Below are positions 1-7,141 of a DNA stretch of 40,214 nucleotides, piece by piece. The translations under genes and the position numbers were made by a program. The DNA lies in the NCBI RefSeq assembly GCF_000167195.1, contig NZ_AADV02000014.1, forward strand, positions 1 through 40,214, written 5' to 3'. The stretch is from Crocosphaera watsonii WH 8501 (GTDB lineage Bacteria > Cyanobacteriota > Cyanobacteriia > Cyanobacteriales > Microcystaceae). Every line of letters begins with the position of its first letter. The first letter of the stretch is position 1. A model generated the notes under the pieces. It had not been told where the DNA came from. It did not search any database and worked only from the letters and a program-made list of their open reading frames with translations.

Positions 1-147
1 GACGGAAATTTTTTAAAAGTTTTGGGTGCCTTACTACCTTTGATCATAAAAAATTTGGGAATTGTGGGTTTACAAGTAATTGCAATGGGCGCTAAACTAT
101 TGATCGGTTTAAGAGGTCCGATGATTCAATTCATCTTCAATCTGTAA
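1..147 (+). CDS. C-terminal end of an unknown hydrophobic protein (partial)
   Basis: An open frame enters from the left edge in frame 1 and stops with TAA at 145-147, giving the last 48 residues of a protein whose start lies outside the window. The tail is hydrophobic (repeated LLPLII, IVGLQVIAMGAKLLIGL patterns) and could be one or two membrane or amphipathic helices. I do not recognise the family. Coding status is inferred only from the open frame and amino-acid composition; no neighbouring gene on this side helps. The next 200 bases up to the insertion sequence at 346 contain nothing I recognise. Confidence 0.45.
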   Translation, partial: DGNFLKVLGALLPLIIKNLGIVGLQVIAMGAKLLIGLRGPMIQFIFNL

Positions 148-345
148 TGGGGATCATGTCAGTTAAACCCCTTACGACATTTGGATGGAAAGTGACACAG
201 TACGGAATATTAAGTTAATTAATAAGATATAGTTGTAGTCATTACGAAAATCCTTATATCTTGATTGTATATCTTTTTAGCTGTTTCTTTACTAGAATCA
301 ACATGGAAAGTAACAAAAGTCAGCATATCAATAACATCCTCATTT

Positions 346-394
346 ATTGGACTTTGGACAAAAAAAGTTTGTTAGCGTATATTTTACGCTGAAC
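346..394 (+). repeat. Left terminal inverted repeat of the 2.18-kb IS
   Basis: A 49-bp terminal repeat, 42/49 identical to the reverse complement of 2475-2523. The outer part contains the near-direct repeat TTGGAC-TTTGGA. The inner part (371-394) is itself an imperfect palindrome, TTAGCGTA-N4-TACGCT, the same motif found between the two divergent genes. Confidence 0.8.
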
Positions 395-474
395 TAAAAT
401 CCCAAAATATCGGCTCTGTATCAGTCAATAAAATTGGCTGACAAATAGGGCTAATCTATAGATTCTGAGGAAAA

Positions 475-1913
475 CTAAGGAGCTTTTAAGTTTTTAGTTG
501 ATTTTTTGCTCCCTTTCTTGATAACATCATGACGAGTTCGTGGGGCTTTTTTGTAACCTTTAATACGTCCGGAAGAAAAACCTCGACGTTTGGGAAATTT
601 GGCGAAAGTCCCCAAGGTCGTAATTATTCTTGAAAAGTCTCTTTGAACTAGACTAGGGGTGATTTTGATGGATTTATTAGTCTTCAAATACTGTTCCCAA
701 TCACGGGGTAAAACCACAGCTAATTTTCTGGCAGCCCACAAATTTACATAAGAAAGAAGTGTTAGTTTAAACCAATTTTCTTCATGATGTACATCGGGAG
801 TTAAATAAGATGTCATCAATAATCTTTGTTTACCAAATCGAAAAAGATGTTCCATGTCATAACGTTGTCGATAACACTGATAACAATCAACTAAACTTAA
901 CTCATCGCGCCGAGAACCAATAACAATAAGCCACATAGGTTTCCAAATACTATTTCTTTCTTGATCTCTGACAACAATCTGGAGTAAAGTAAAGGGGTGA
1001 TTGTTCATTTTATAGTTTTTAGTTCCTCTCATTAACATCTGTTTCCATCCCGAAATAGTCACTGTTAATTGACGACCTTTTTTCGTTGTAAAGGGAACAT
1101 GATGAACTTCATCAGGTTCAGTCCAAGTTTGGTCATCTTTAAGGTCAAATTTATCCCCATACCAACGGGGATGTCCCGAAGTTTTGGCTTGATTTGGGTC
1201 CCGAATAAATTGACGATAAAAACTCGGTCACTTCTAACTCTTGTAATAGTAACTAGGTCTTCATGCTTAACTTGTTCCCCAATAAAATCCTTTTGGCTGT
1301 AGTCACTATCAGCCACTAAGACAGATAATTTATCAGAAAATAAAGAACTTTGCCAGATTTTTTTTAGTTGTTGATTGCCTTGATTTACTCCTTTATGTTT
1401 AGAGGGGACTCGCTCTCCTGATAAGGGGACAGCCCAAGGGACTTTTTCTGTGTCTATTTGGTCAGGTAAAGCGCAGACAACGGAATAACAATGTCCAATA
1501 TTAATGGGTTTATTTCCCTTAATTGGATTGGGGTAATGAATAAAGGTTTTATCCGCTAACGTTTCGGCAAACCGTCGTGGACAGGGAGTTGTGTCAATAC
1601 CAAATAAGTTATAATGTTTTGAAGTGGGAGGAATTGTTCTCGATACCGCTGAAAATAAAGTCTCAATTCTCTGTTCATAATTAGGGTCAGTTTGAGTGGG
1701 TAAAAACTCTTGAATTCCTCTATATAAACTGTTATAATCTCTTCTAAATAAAGGATTGAGAGACAATTCAACGACTGAGTGAGCTTGTTGGTTACTGGAG
1801 AGGGCATCGAGTAATTCTATAATAGTTTCTTTTCTAGCTTTTAGTCCTTGGAAGAGGTTAGACCTCCACACCAGGAATTCCTCGACAGACGTAGCCGTTT
1901 CATTTTTGGTCAT
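475..1913 (-). pseudogene. DDE transposase of the 2.18-kb IS, frameshifted
   Basis: Two open frames make up one transposase of about 480 residues. The first (1913 down to about 1215) carries the first catalytic Asp in FGIDTTPCPR and the second in VLVADSDYS. The second, starting upstream of 1062 without a start codon and ending at 475, carries the Glu in RYDMEHLFRFGKQ, the usual IS4-like end of the triad. Continuity breaks at the A5 run 1218-1222: adding one base there joins ...SDRVF to an open frame reading YRQFIRDPNQAKT, while the observed frame drifts into a nonsense tail. This looks like a one-base deletion, so the copy is probably inactive. Start at 1913 is the only ATG before the conserved N-terminus. 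Neighbour: the divergent accessory gene at 1993. Confidence 0.8.
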
Positions 1914-1936
1914 TTTTAAAATTTATTACCTTATAA

Positions 1937-1959
1937 ATTAGCGGAATATATACGCTAAC
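1937..1959. promoter_or_regulatory. Palindromic operator-like site between divergent IS genes
   Basis: This 23-bp imperfect palindrome (TTAGCGGA-N6-TACGCTAA type) lies between the transposase start at 1913 and the accessory start at 1993. Its reverse complement matches the inner part of the left terminal repeat at 19 of 23 positions. A protein that recognises the IS ends would therefore also be expected to sit on this shared promoter region. The binding role is inference. Confidence 0.55.
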
Positions 1960-1992
1960 GTCAAAAGAGGTTGTTTGTTATAGTTAAGGCTA

Positions 1993-2388
1993 ATGTCATC
2001 ACATTCCGAACTTAAGACCAGTCAAGATGTCCACCTGAGAGCCAAACAAATTAAGAGTCTAATTCGCTCTCTTAAACAGAAAATAAAGAAAATTGAACGG
2101 GAAGGGGAAGTAGCACCAGCTAATTGTCATATTATTCGTTATCAGGTTAATGGAAAGGGAACAATCTACTGGTATTATAAACTACAGGCTGCTGAATCAA
2201 TTTTTCCTATGGCCACTAATAATGAGAAAAAAACCAAATATAAATATTTAGGACGAGCCGAAAGTTCTGCTCATATTGATGCTGTAGAAAAACTCACTAG
2301 AAGAAATCTCATTGATGAATTAGAACGAGTCATTCAATCTCTAACTGAAAGCTACTTAGATATCTATATTGGAACCGAAACTGAATGA
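1993..2388 (+). CDS. IS accessory protein, 131 aa, divergent from the transposase
   Basis: A small basic protein of 131 residues lying fully inside the IS boundaries, so it travels with the element. Residues 14-36 (LRAKQIKSLIRSLKQKIKKIER) form a likely basic helix or coiled coil. The middle has aromatic strands with YWYYKLQA near 60 and KYKYLGRA near 85, and the C-terminal half is helical (EKLTRRNLIDELERVIQSL). The YWYYK...KYLG pattern resembles small transposon-associated proteins of the DUF6788 type; this is a resemblance, not a firm call. The start is the first ATG after the shared intergenic region. It may bind the palindromes at both ends and at 1937-1959, acting as regulator or transposition helper (inference). 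Confidence 0.7.
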   Translation: MSSHSELKTSQDVHLRAKQIKSLIRSLKQKIKKIEREGEVAPANCHIIRYQVNGKGTIYWYYKLQAAESIFPMATNNEKKTKYKYLGRAESSAHIDAVEKLTRRNLIDELERVIQSLTESYLDIYIGTETE

Positions 2389-2474
2389 AGCTATTTAATA
2401 TTTAAAATCCCCTAAAAAGATGGAAAGAGAGTTTTTAAAATCACCTTAATTCTCTATTTTAGCTCTGGAGATAT

Positions 2475-2523
2475 GTTTAGCGTAAGATTTACGCTAACAA
2501 TTGTTTTTTATCCAAAGTCCAAT
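2475..2523 (-). repeat. Right terminal inverted repeat of the 2.18-kb IS
   Basis: The mate of 346-394, ungapped, with 42/49 identities. The inner half (2475-2498) is a strong palindrome TTAGCGTA-N6-TACGCTAA, the best of the three copies of this motif in the element. Confidence 0.8.
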
Positions 2524-2959
2524 AATGTTACCTAGAACGATAAAAGTTCCCTCCAGGAATACATCAATAGCGACATTAGCTCCACTTTGTGACAATTGAT
2601 AAACTGCATTGGTCAGTTGAAATACATTGACTCCATCAGTTAAGCTGGCATTACCTGGAGTTGTGACACCAGGGACGTTAAGAAAGTCACTATTGCCAAA
2701 ATCCAGAAAAGGATTTTCAACATCAAGCGGGGGACCAAAAGAAATAATGTCGCTAATATTAGCCGTGTTAAAACTGGTAAAGATTCCTGTCGCAGAGGTA
2801 ATTCCAACAGGAGTTACTGGCTCTGGGTCAAAGTTCAAGTCTATTCCATCACGATTTAATGAAACATTGCTGATACCACCAGGGACCAATACCCCACCAC
2901 TTAGTTGAAATTGACTCGCAGCAGCAGAAGTAGCAGTCATAGTCAGGGTGGCTGCACTA
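2524..2959 (-). pseudogene. Fragment of a PEP-CTERM-type secreted protein, cut at both ends
   Basis: The minus-strand frame codes a low-complexity, Asn/Ser/Thr-rich secreted-type sequence. Its start is the end of a signal peptide (LTMTATSAAAS) followed by a beta-rich region (GISNVSLNRDGIDLNF, SFNTANISDIISFGPP, QLTNAVYQLSQSGANVAIDVFLEGTFI). This is the style of cyanobacterial PEP-CTERM exported proteins. The N-terminus is removed by the IS1380 copy beginning at 2960, which went in within the signal-peptide codons. The C-terminus, including any PEP-CTERM sorting tail, is removed by the 2.18-kb IS ending at 2523. Not functional. The family call is by sequence style and is moderate. Confidence 0.55.
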
Positions 2960-2974
2960 CCCGAATTTCTCACA

Positions 2975-3040
2975 AAATCTGCGATCGCCAAACACAGAAG
3001 CCTTACAGGAAGTGGGTTTGAACAGAGCGATCGCAGATTT
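2975..3040. repeat. 14-bp perfect inverted repeat with HIP1 cores at the IS1380 left end
   Basis: The arms 2975-2988 and 3027-3040 (AAATCTGCGATCGC and its complement) pair perfectly around a 38-base loop. Each arm holds a GCGATCGC HIP1 octamer. The arrangement recurs in copy 2. It lies between the outer end and the transposase promoter, so it could fold in read-through transcripts and shield the start region (inference). Confidence 0.6.
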
Positions 3041-3181
3041 CCCCAACCAACAGTCTGTTGTCAGATTTTAAGTTAAAATCAACCCGAATTAGACAAAGAT
3101 GAAAAGATAAATCAATCACTCATTTTTCCAAAAAAATTATTAATAAAATCTCTAATAGTACTAGATTGTTAGAATAAAATA

Positions 3182-3190
3182 TGCTATAAT
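3182..3190 (+). promoter_or_regulatory. Extended -10 promoter of the IS1380 transposase
   Basis: TGCTATAAT matches the extended -10 consensus TGnTATAAT and lies 35 bases ahead of the transposase ATG. A -35-like TTGTTA is too close (13-base spacer), so the extended -10 is probably what counts. The same sequence is present in copy 2 at 7367-7372. Confidence 0.5.
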
Positions 3191-3225
3191 TTAATTATTA
3201 AAGCAATTTACCTTAAACTAATTTA

Positions 3226-4716
3226 ATGAGTCCCAGTCATCCCCGAACCCCTCGTCAAGTAATCAACTTTAGTAAACAGAAAGGAAAAGAAATAATCGCT
3301 AATTTTGATGGGGGACTAATCACTTCAGATGCGGGGATTGTCTGGATAGCTGAGTTGGATAAAAAACTGGGAATTACCGAGAAGTTTGGTAACTGTTTTC
3401 AAGATCATCGTCATCAATCTTATGTAGATCATTCCGTTCATGAGTTATTAGCACAAAGGCTTTATGGAATTATTTTAGGCTATGAAGATGTCAATGACCA
3501 TGATAAATTACGTCACGATCCTGCCCTTAAGATCGCTTTAGAAAAGCTTAATGAACTTGAAGATAAAAAGGGATGGTTAGCTGGAAAAAGTACAATTAAT
3601 AGATTGGAATATTGTCCTGAGACTATTCTCGACCAAAAAACGAGTCGTTATCATAAAATAGAACCCAACTTTGAAGCCATTGAAAAATCTTTTGTCGAAT
3701 TTTGTTTAGAGTCTTATAAAAAACCTCCCTTAAGTATTATATTAGATATGGATGTCACGGATGAACAAGTACATGGTAATCAAGAAGGGGCATTTTTTAA
3801 TAGTTATTATCACGGAGTATGTTATGCTCCTTTATATATTTTCTGTGGGCATCATTTATTAGTTGCTAAACTTCGTTCATCTAATGTAGATCCAGCCGAT
3901 GGAGCCTTAGACGAATTACAAAGAATTATCGGACTAATTAGAGAAAAATGGTCAGAGACTCATATCCTAGTTAGGGGTGATAGTGCCTATGCCCGTGAAG
4001 AAATCTTCTATTTTTGTGAAAATCAGCCTTTAGTTGATTATGTTATAGCTATGGGAACAAATGGCGTTATTAAGTTACGAGCGGATGATGTAATTGAAAA
4101 AGCCAAACATGAATATGAAAAAAAACTAGCTCCAATAACTGAATTAATGGATAGTTTATTTCAGAAAAAAGAAGATTTAGAAGAAGTTAAAAAATTAGTA
4201 CCAATTTCTACTTGGTATCGCTCTATTCGTTATAAAACAGAAAAGTCATGGAGTTGTCAAAGAAGAGTAGTGACAAAAGTTTGTTATGGAAGTGATGGCT
4301 TAAAAATGCGCCATGTGGTGACATCTTTGCCCGCTTCAAAAATTCCACCCTCAAAACTTTATACAAAAAAATACTGTCCGAGAGGCGAGATGGAAAATCG
4401 GATTAAAGAACAACAATTAGACTTGTTAGCTCATAGAACTTCAACTCAAACATTTCAAAGTAATCAACTAAGATTATGGATACATTCCTGGGCTTATGTT
4501 CTCATAAATGCTTTTCGTCAACACTGTTTTAAAAAAACTTCATTGGCTAAAGCAACTGTGGGAAGAATACGTCTAAATCTTCTTAAGTTGGGAGCCAGAA
4601 TAAAGATTAGTTGTAGAAGAATTATTATCGCTATAGCTAGTGCTTGTCCTTATCCTTATCAAGATATTTTGTCTATTGCTAACAAAAGAATTAAAACTAT
4701 TCCTAATACTGGATAA
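3226..4716 (+). CDS. IS1380-family DDE transposase
   Basis: An intact 496-residue transposase that catalyses cut-and-join of the IS ends. The N-terminus has the family signature NFDGGLITSDAGI. The catalytic Asp residues are seen in IILDMDVTD and in VRGDSAYA, and the Glu in RGEMENRIKEQQLD, the typical IS1380 triad context. Length fits the family. The start is the ATG following a clear extended -10 element; the ribosome-binding site is poor. It is more than 98 percent identical in protein to the broken copy at 7408-8893, indicating recent activity. This copy could supply transposase in trans to the other. Confidence 0.92.
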   Translation: MSPSHPRTPRQVINFSKQKGKEIIANFDGGLITSDAGIVWIAELDKKLGITEKFGNCFQDHRHQSYVDHSVHELLAQRLYGIILGYEDVNDHDKLRHDPALKIALEKLNELEDKKGWLAGKSTINRLEYCPETILDQKTSRYHKIEPNFEAIEKSFVEFCLESYKKPPLSIILDMDVTDEQVHGNQEGAFFNSYYHGVCYAPLYIFCGHHLLVAKLRSSNVDPADGALDELQRIIGLIREKWSETHILVRGDSAYAREEIFYFCENQPLVDYVIAMGTNGVIKLRADDVIEKAKHEYEKKLAPITELMDSLFQKKEDLEEVKKLVPISTWYRSIRYKTEKSWSCQRRVVTKVCYGSDGLKMRHVVTSLPASKIPPSKLYTKKYCPRGEMENRIKEQQLDLLAHRTSTQTFQSNQLRLWIHSWAYVLINAFRQHCFKKTSLAKATVGRIRLNLLKLGARIKISCRRIIIAIASACPYPYQDILSIANKRIKTIPNTG

Positions 4717-4961
4717 GTAGAATAAGTTGTTTTTTAAAAAAGATATCTATCATAAGTTGTTGACTGACTGATACTTTCATTTAGTCTTATTTATCGTGGA
4801 GAAAATCAAAAGTTAATATAATTATTCCCTCTTAAACTCAATTTTTGGATAATCAAAGTCAATTTTTTTATTCATCTATATTCAAAATTTCTATTAGTCC
4901 TAAAAATTATCATTTTTCATCTCTGGATTGGGCTTTCAAATTAATTTGTGAGAAATCCGGG

Positions 4962-5290
4962 TTTACCAGTGTATGTCTCTTTATTTCCGTTTCGGCATGA
5001 TGGTAGAGGATTGCTCCTGTTGTTTGGAAGGTCCAAAATCCGTGTTTTCCGTGTGAGAAATATTTTCTGAGAGCTTTAATCAATGGTGTCTTTTTCTTTT
5101 TCCTGCTAACTGTCCATGCTCTAAGCATCTCCCATAGTAAATAGTCTTCGGATGCGAACGTTACTTTGCTTGTTACAGTTCGGTAGTAGTTACACCATCC
5201 TCTTATAATGGGGTTTAATCTTGCGATTAGTGCTGATTGTGGGGCTTTCTTATGGGCTTTGATAACCTCTTTGATTGCCTCATGATGAGC
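4962..5290 (-). pseudogene. Group II intron maturase fragment (X and C-terminal domain)
   Basis: The minus strand keeps one open frame through this stretch with the hallmarks of a LtrA-type maturase: SALIARLNPIIRGWCNYYRT, then KVTFASEDYLLWEMLRAW, RKKKKTP, KYFSHG, WTFQTTG and EIKRHTLVN. These are the maturase-specific X domain and the DNA-binding tail. The reverse-transcriptase part is missing because IS630 copy 1 begins at 5293. The last residues are cut by the IS1380 end at 4961. No intron RNA domains V/VI can be recognised in the remaining bases. It is a remnant of a fourth type of mobile element in this patch. Confidence 0.82.
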
Positions 5291-5292
5291 TA

Positions 5293-6670
5293 GTGCAGCT
5301 TAGCAAAAATAATCCACCAGTCACTTATGATCTTTAAAGCCCTTAAATTTCCAAACGAACGGCTTAGCAAAATGTTGATTAAAGTAATCAATAAAATTGA
5401 GAATTTTTTGGGATAGTTCTTCAGTTGAACGGACAGTAATTCTTTTGAGTAAACGCCTGACTAAGATCTAAAACCAACACTCAATTTGATTAAGCCACGA
5501 TGTATGTTTGGGAATATAAACAAAGCGAATTCGATGAGATTCATCTGATAAAAAATCTGCTCTGCTGTCCATAGATTGCAAAATCCCCTCCTTTCCTTTT
5601 CTCCCCAAATCAATAGTAATTCCACAGCTTTCTGCTACTAATTTGACTAAGCTTTCCGATTTATGAGTGTTGAGTTGATCTACAATAAAAATCCATTCTG
5701 CTTTTTCATCAATCTTAATCGTTCTCTGGATATGTTCAGAAAAATCTTGTTCTGTTCTTGTCGGTCCAATAGAGGGACTAACAACTTTTCCTCTTGCCAC
5801 ATCCCAGTTCGCAATCAAGCTTAAAGTTCCGTGTCTTTCATATTCAAATTCGATTTTTTCTACTTGTTTAGGCTTGATTCTTTTGTTCGGAAATAATCTC
5901 TCAAGAGCTTGAATCCCTGTCATTTCATCTGTACTAATTAAATGAATTCCTTGTTCTAACAAAGTTTTAGCTTCTTGATGAAGTTCACAGATATATTTGA
6001 CTTGCTTTTTAAATTTTAAGGGATCATCAATTTTGGCATTTAACCAGTAACGAACGAGATGTGGTTGTAATGTCGCTTCTTTTTAAAAAACGCCCCACAC
6101 TACGGGGGGAAATCTTTTCGACAATTCCTCTTTTTATGGCTTCATCCGCCAACTCTGAAGGTGTCCAATGGCTCACTGGTCTGTCTGATTTTTCACATTC
6201 TTCACAAGCGATCTCTACAATCTGGACTACTTGTTCGACCGTAAAGGATTTTGTTGTTCCAGGTCTTGGGCGATCGCTTAAAATTCCTTTGATCAAGACC
6301 ATTAATGCTTTCTCCGTTACCTGTTGTTCTTCGGCGGCACTCAGTTTTTCTCTCTCCTCAAACCATCGCGATCGCCACTGACGCACTTGTACTCGGTCTA
6401 ATTCTAATCTTCGACTAATCGAACTATTGCTCTCTCCTGATGCTGCGGCTAAGATTAGCTTGGCTCGTCTAACAAGGCGATAGGGGTTTGTTGTCCCTCT
6501 CACTATTTGTTGGAGTACTGTTTTCTGTAGGTTGGAGAGGTTAATTGGCAATGCTTTTATCATGGACATCAACTTCGAGATTCTTCCGTTAGTTTCATTG
6601 AAACACATTGTCGTGGCTAGTCACGAAAGTTTCTGTAAAAATCTGGTGGATTACTTTCGCCAAGCTGCAC
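5293..6670 (-). mobile_element. IS630-family element, copy 1
   Basis: This 1378-bp element is flanked by TA at 5291-5292 and 6671-6672, the target duplication expected for IS630/Tc1-mariner elements. Its 28-bp terminal repeats begin GTGCAGCTT and end AATCCACCAG, with 25/28 matches between the two ends. Length equals that of copy 2 (28481-29858), which lies in the opposite orientation. It separates a group II maturase fragment from an acyl-CoA synthetase fragment. Confidence 0.92.
5321..6608 (-). pseudogene. IS630 transposase, copy 1, with premature stop
   Basis: ORF A (6608-6027) encodes a helix-turn-helix N-terminal domain (RRAKLILAAASGESNSSISRRLELDRVQVRQW). ORF B holds the DDE domain: STDEMTG, the second Asp in FIVDQLNTHKS and the Glu in NQIECWF. 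A and B are joined by a +1 change at the T6A5 run (6080-6090, read on the minus strand), as in copy 2. In this copy a TCG serine codon has become TAG at 5468-5470, directly after the catalytic Glu, removing the last 49 residues. Probably inactive. The full frame B would end at 5321. Confidence 0.88.
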
Positions 6671-6672
6671 TA

Positions 6673-7141
6673 GAAAGACTTTTAGAGCGGGTTCCTGTCA
6701 AAGCAGTTATTTATGAGGATAATCGCCAAAATATCTGGAAAACCCTGGCCAAAACTCACGGGTTAACTCAATTACCCATAAAAATTGCTCCCCAAACACC
6801 AGCCGGTTGTTGGCAGTTTGCTGATATTGAAAAAACGTCACAAACCCAAGAAGTAGTAGGGAGTTTAGCCGACGATACGGGGATCTTAGTCAGGACATCA
6901 GGAACCACAGCAGAAGCAAAAATTGTTGCTTGGTCTCAGGCCAGCTTTCTCTTGTCAGTAGGAGTAGCTGCGAAATGGATGGGATTAACATCAAGCGATC
7001 GCTCATTATGTGTGATGCCTTTTTCCTATTTACATAGTTTACTCCGCTCTTGCTTACCAGGTTTGTTAGAGGGAGGTTCGGTGGTTTGTTGTCCTGGATT
7101 TGATCGACTACAAATTTTGCAATGGTTAGAAACATTCCAAC
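6673..7141 (+). pseudogene. Middle fragment of an acyl-CoA synthetase / AMP-dependent ligase
   Basis: The frame codes about 157 residues of an adenylate-forming enzyme. The P-loop-like signature is VRTSGTTAEAKIVAWSQ, followed by a VMPFSYLHSLLRSCLPGLLEGGSVVCCPGF segment typical of acyl-CoA synthetases. The N-terminal 100-odd residues are replaced by IS630 copy 1 (boundary TA at 6671) and the C-terminal half by IS1380 copy 2 starting at 7142. It has no start and no stop of its own. It is not the same gene as the AMP-ligase N-terminus at 9140-9355, which lies on the other strand and reads toward the same IS. Confidence 0.8.

Larger units (their letters stand above)
346..2523. mobile_element. 2.18-kb insertion sequence with divergent transposase and accessory gene
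   Basis: The element is bounded by 49-bp ungapped inverted repeats (346-394 and 2475-2523) that match at 42 of 49 positions and start ATTGGACTTTGGA. Inside are a DDE-type transposase on the minus strand (frameshifted) and a 131-residue accessory gene on the plus strand, reading away from each other. It sits at the 3' side of a PEP-CTERM-type gene fragment. I see no clean target-site duplication (CATTT on the left, AATGT on the right). The family resembles the group annotated as NF041680 putative transposases, common in cyanobacteria; that assignment is from memory of the motifs. Confidence 0.8.
2960..4961 (+). mobile_element. IS1380-family element, copy 1 (intact transposase)
   Basis: This 2002-bp element is bounded by 17-bp inverted repeats, CCCGAATTTCTCACAAA on the left and the complement of CCCGGATTTCTCACAAA on the right. 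It carries one full-length transposase gene. The copy at 7142-9139 is almost identical, in the same orientation. The flanks are a PEP-CTERM-type gene fragment and a group II intron maturase fragment. The bases next to the ends (ACTA, TTTA) do not form a duplication, so the surroundings were rearranged after or during insertion. Confidence 0.9.

Noticed and set aside
2627-2908. 93-codon plus-strand frame
   Set aside because: It is the shadow of the PEP-CTERM-type fragment on the other strand and has no start site or family character.
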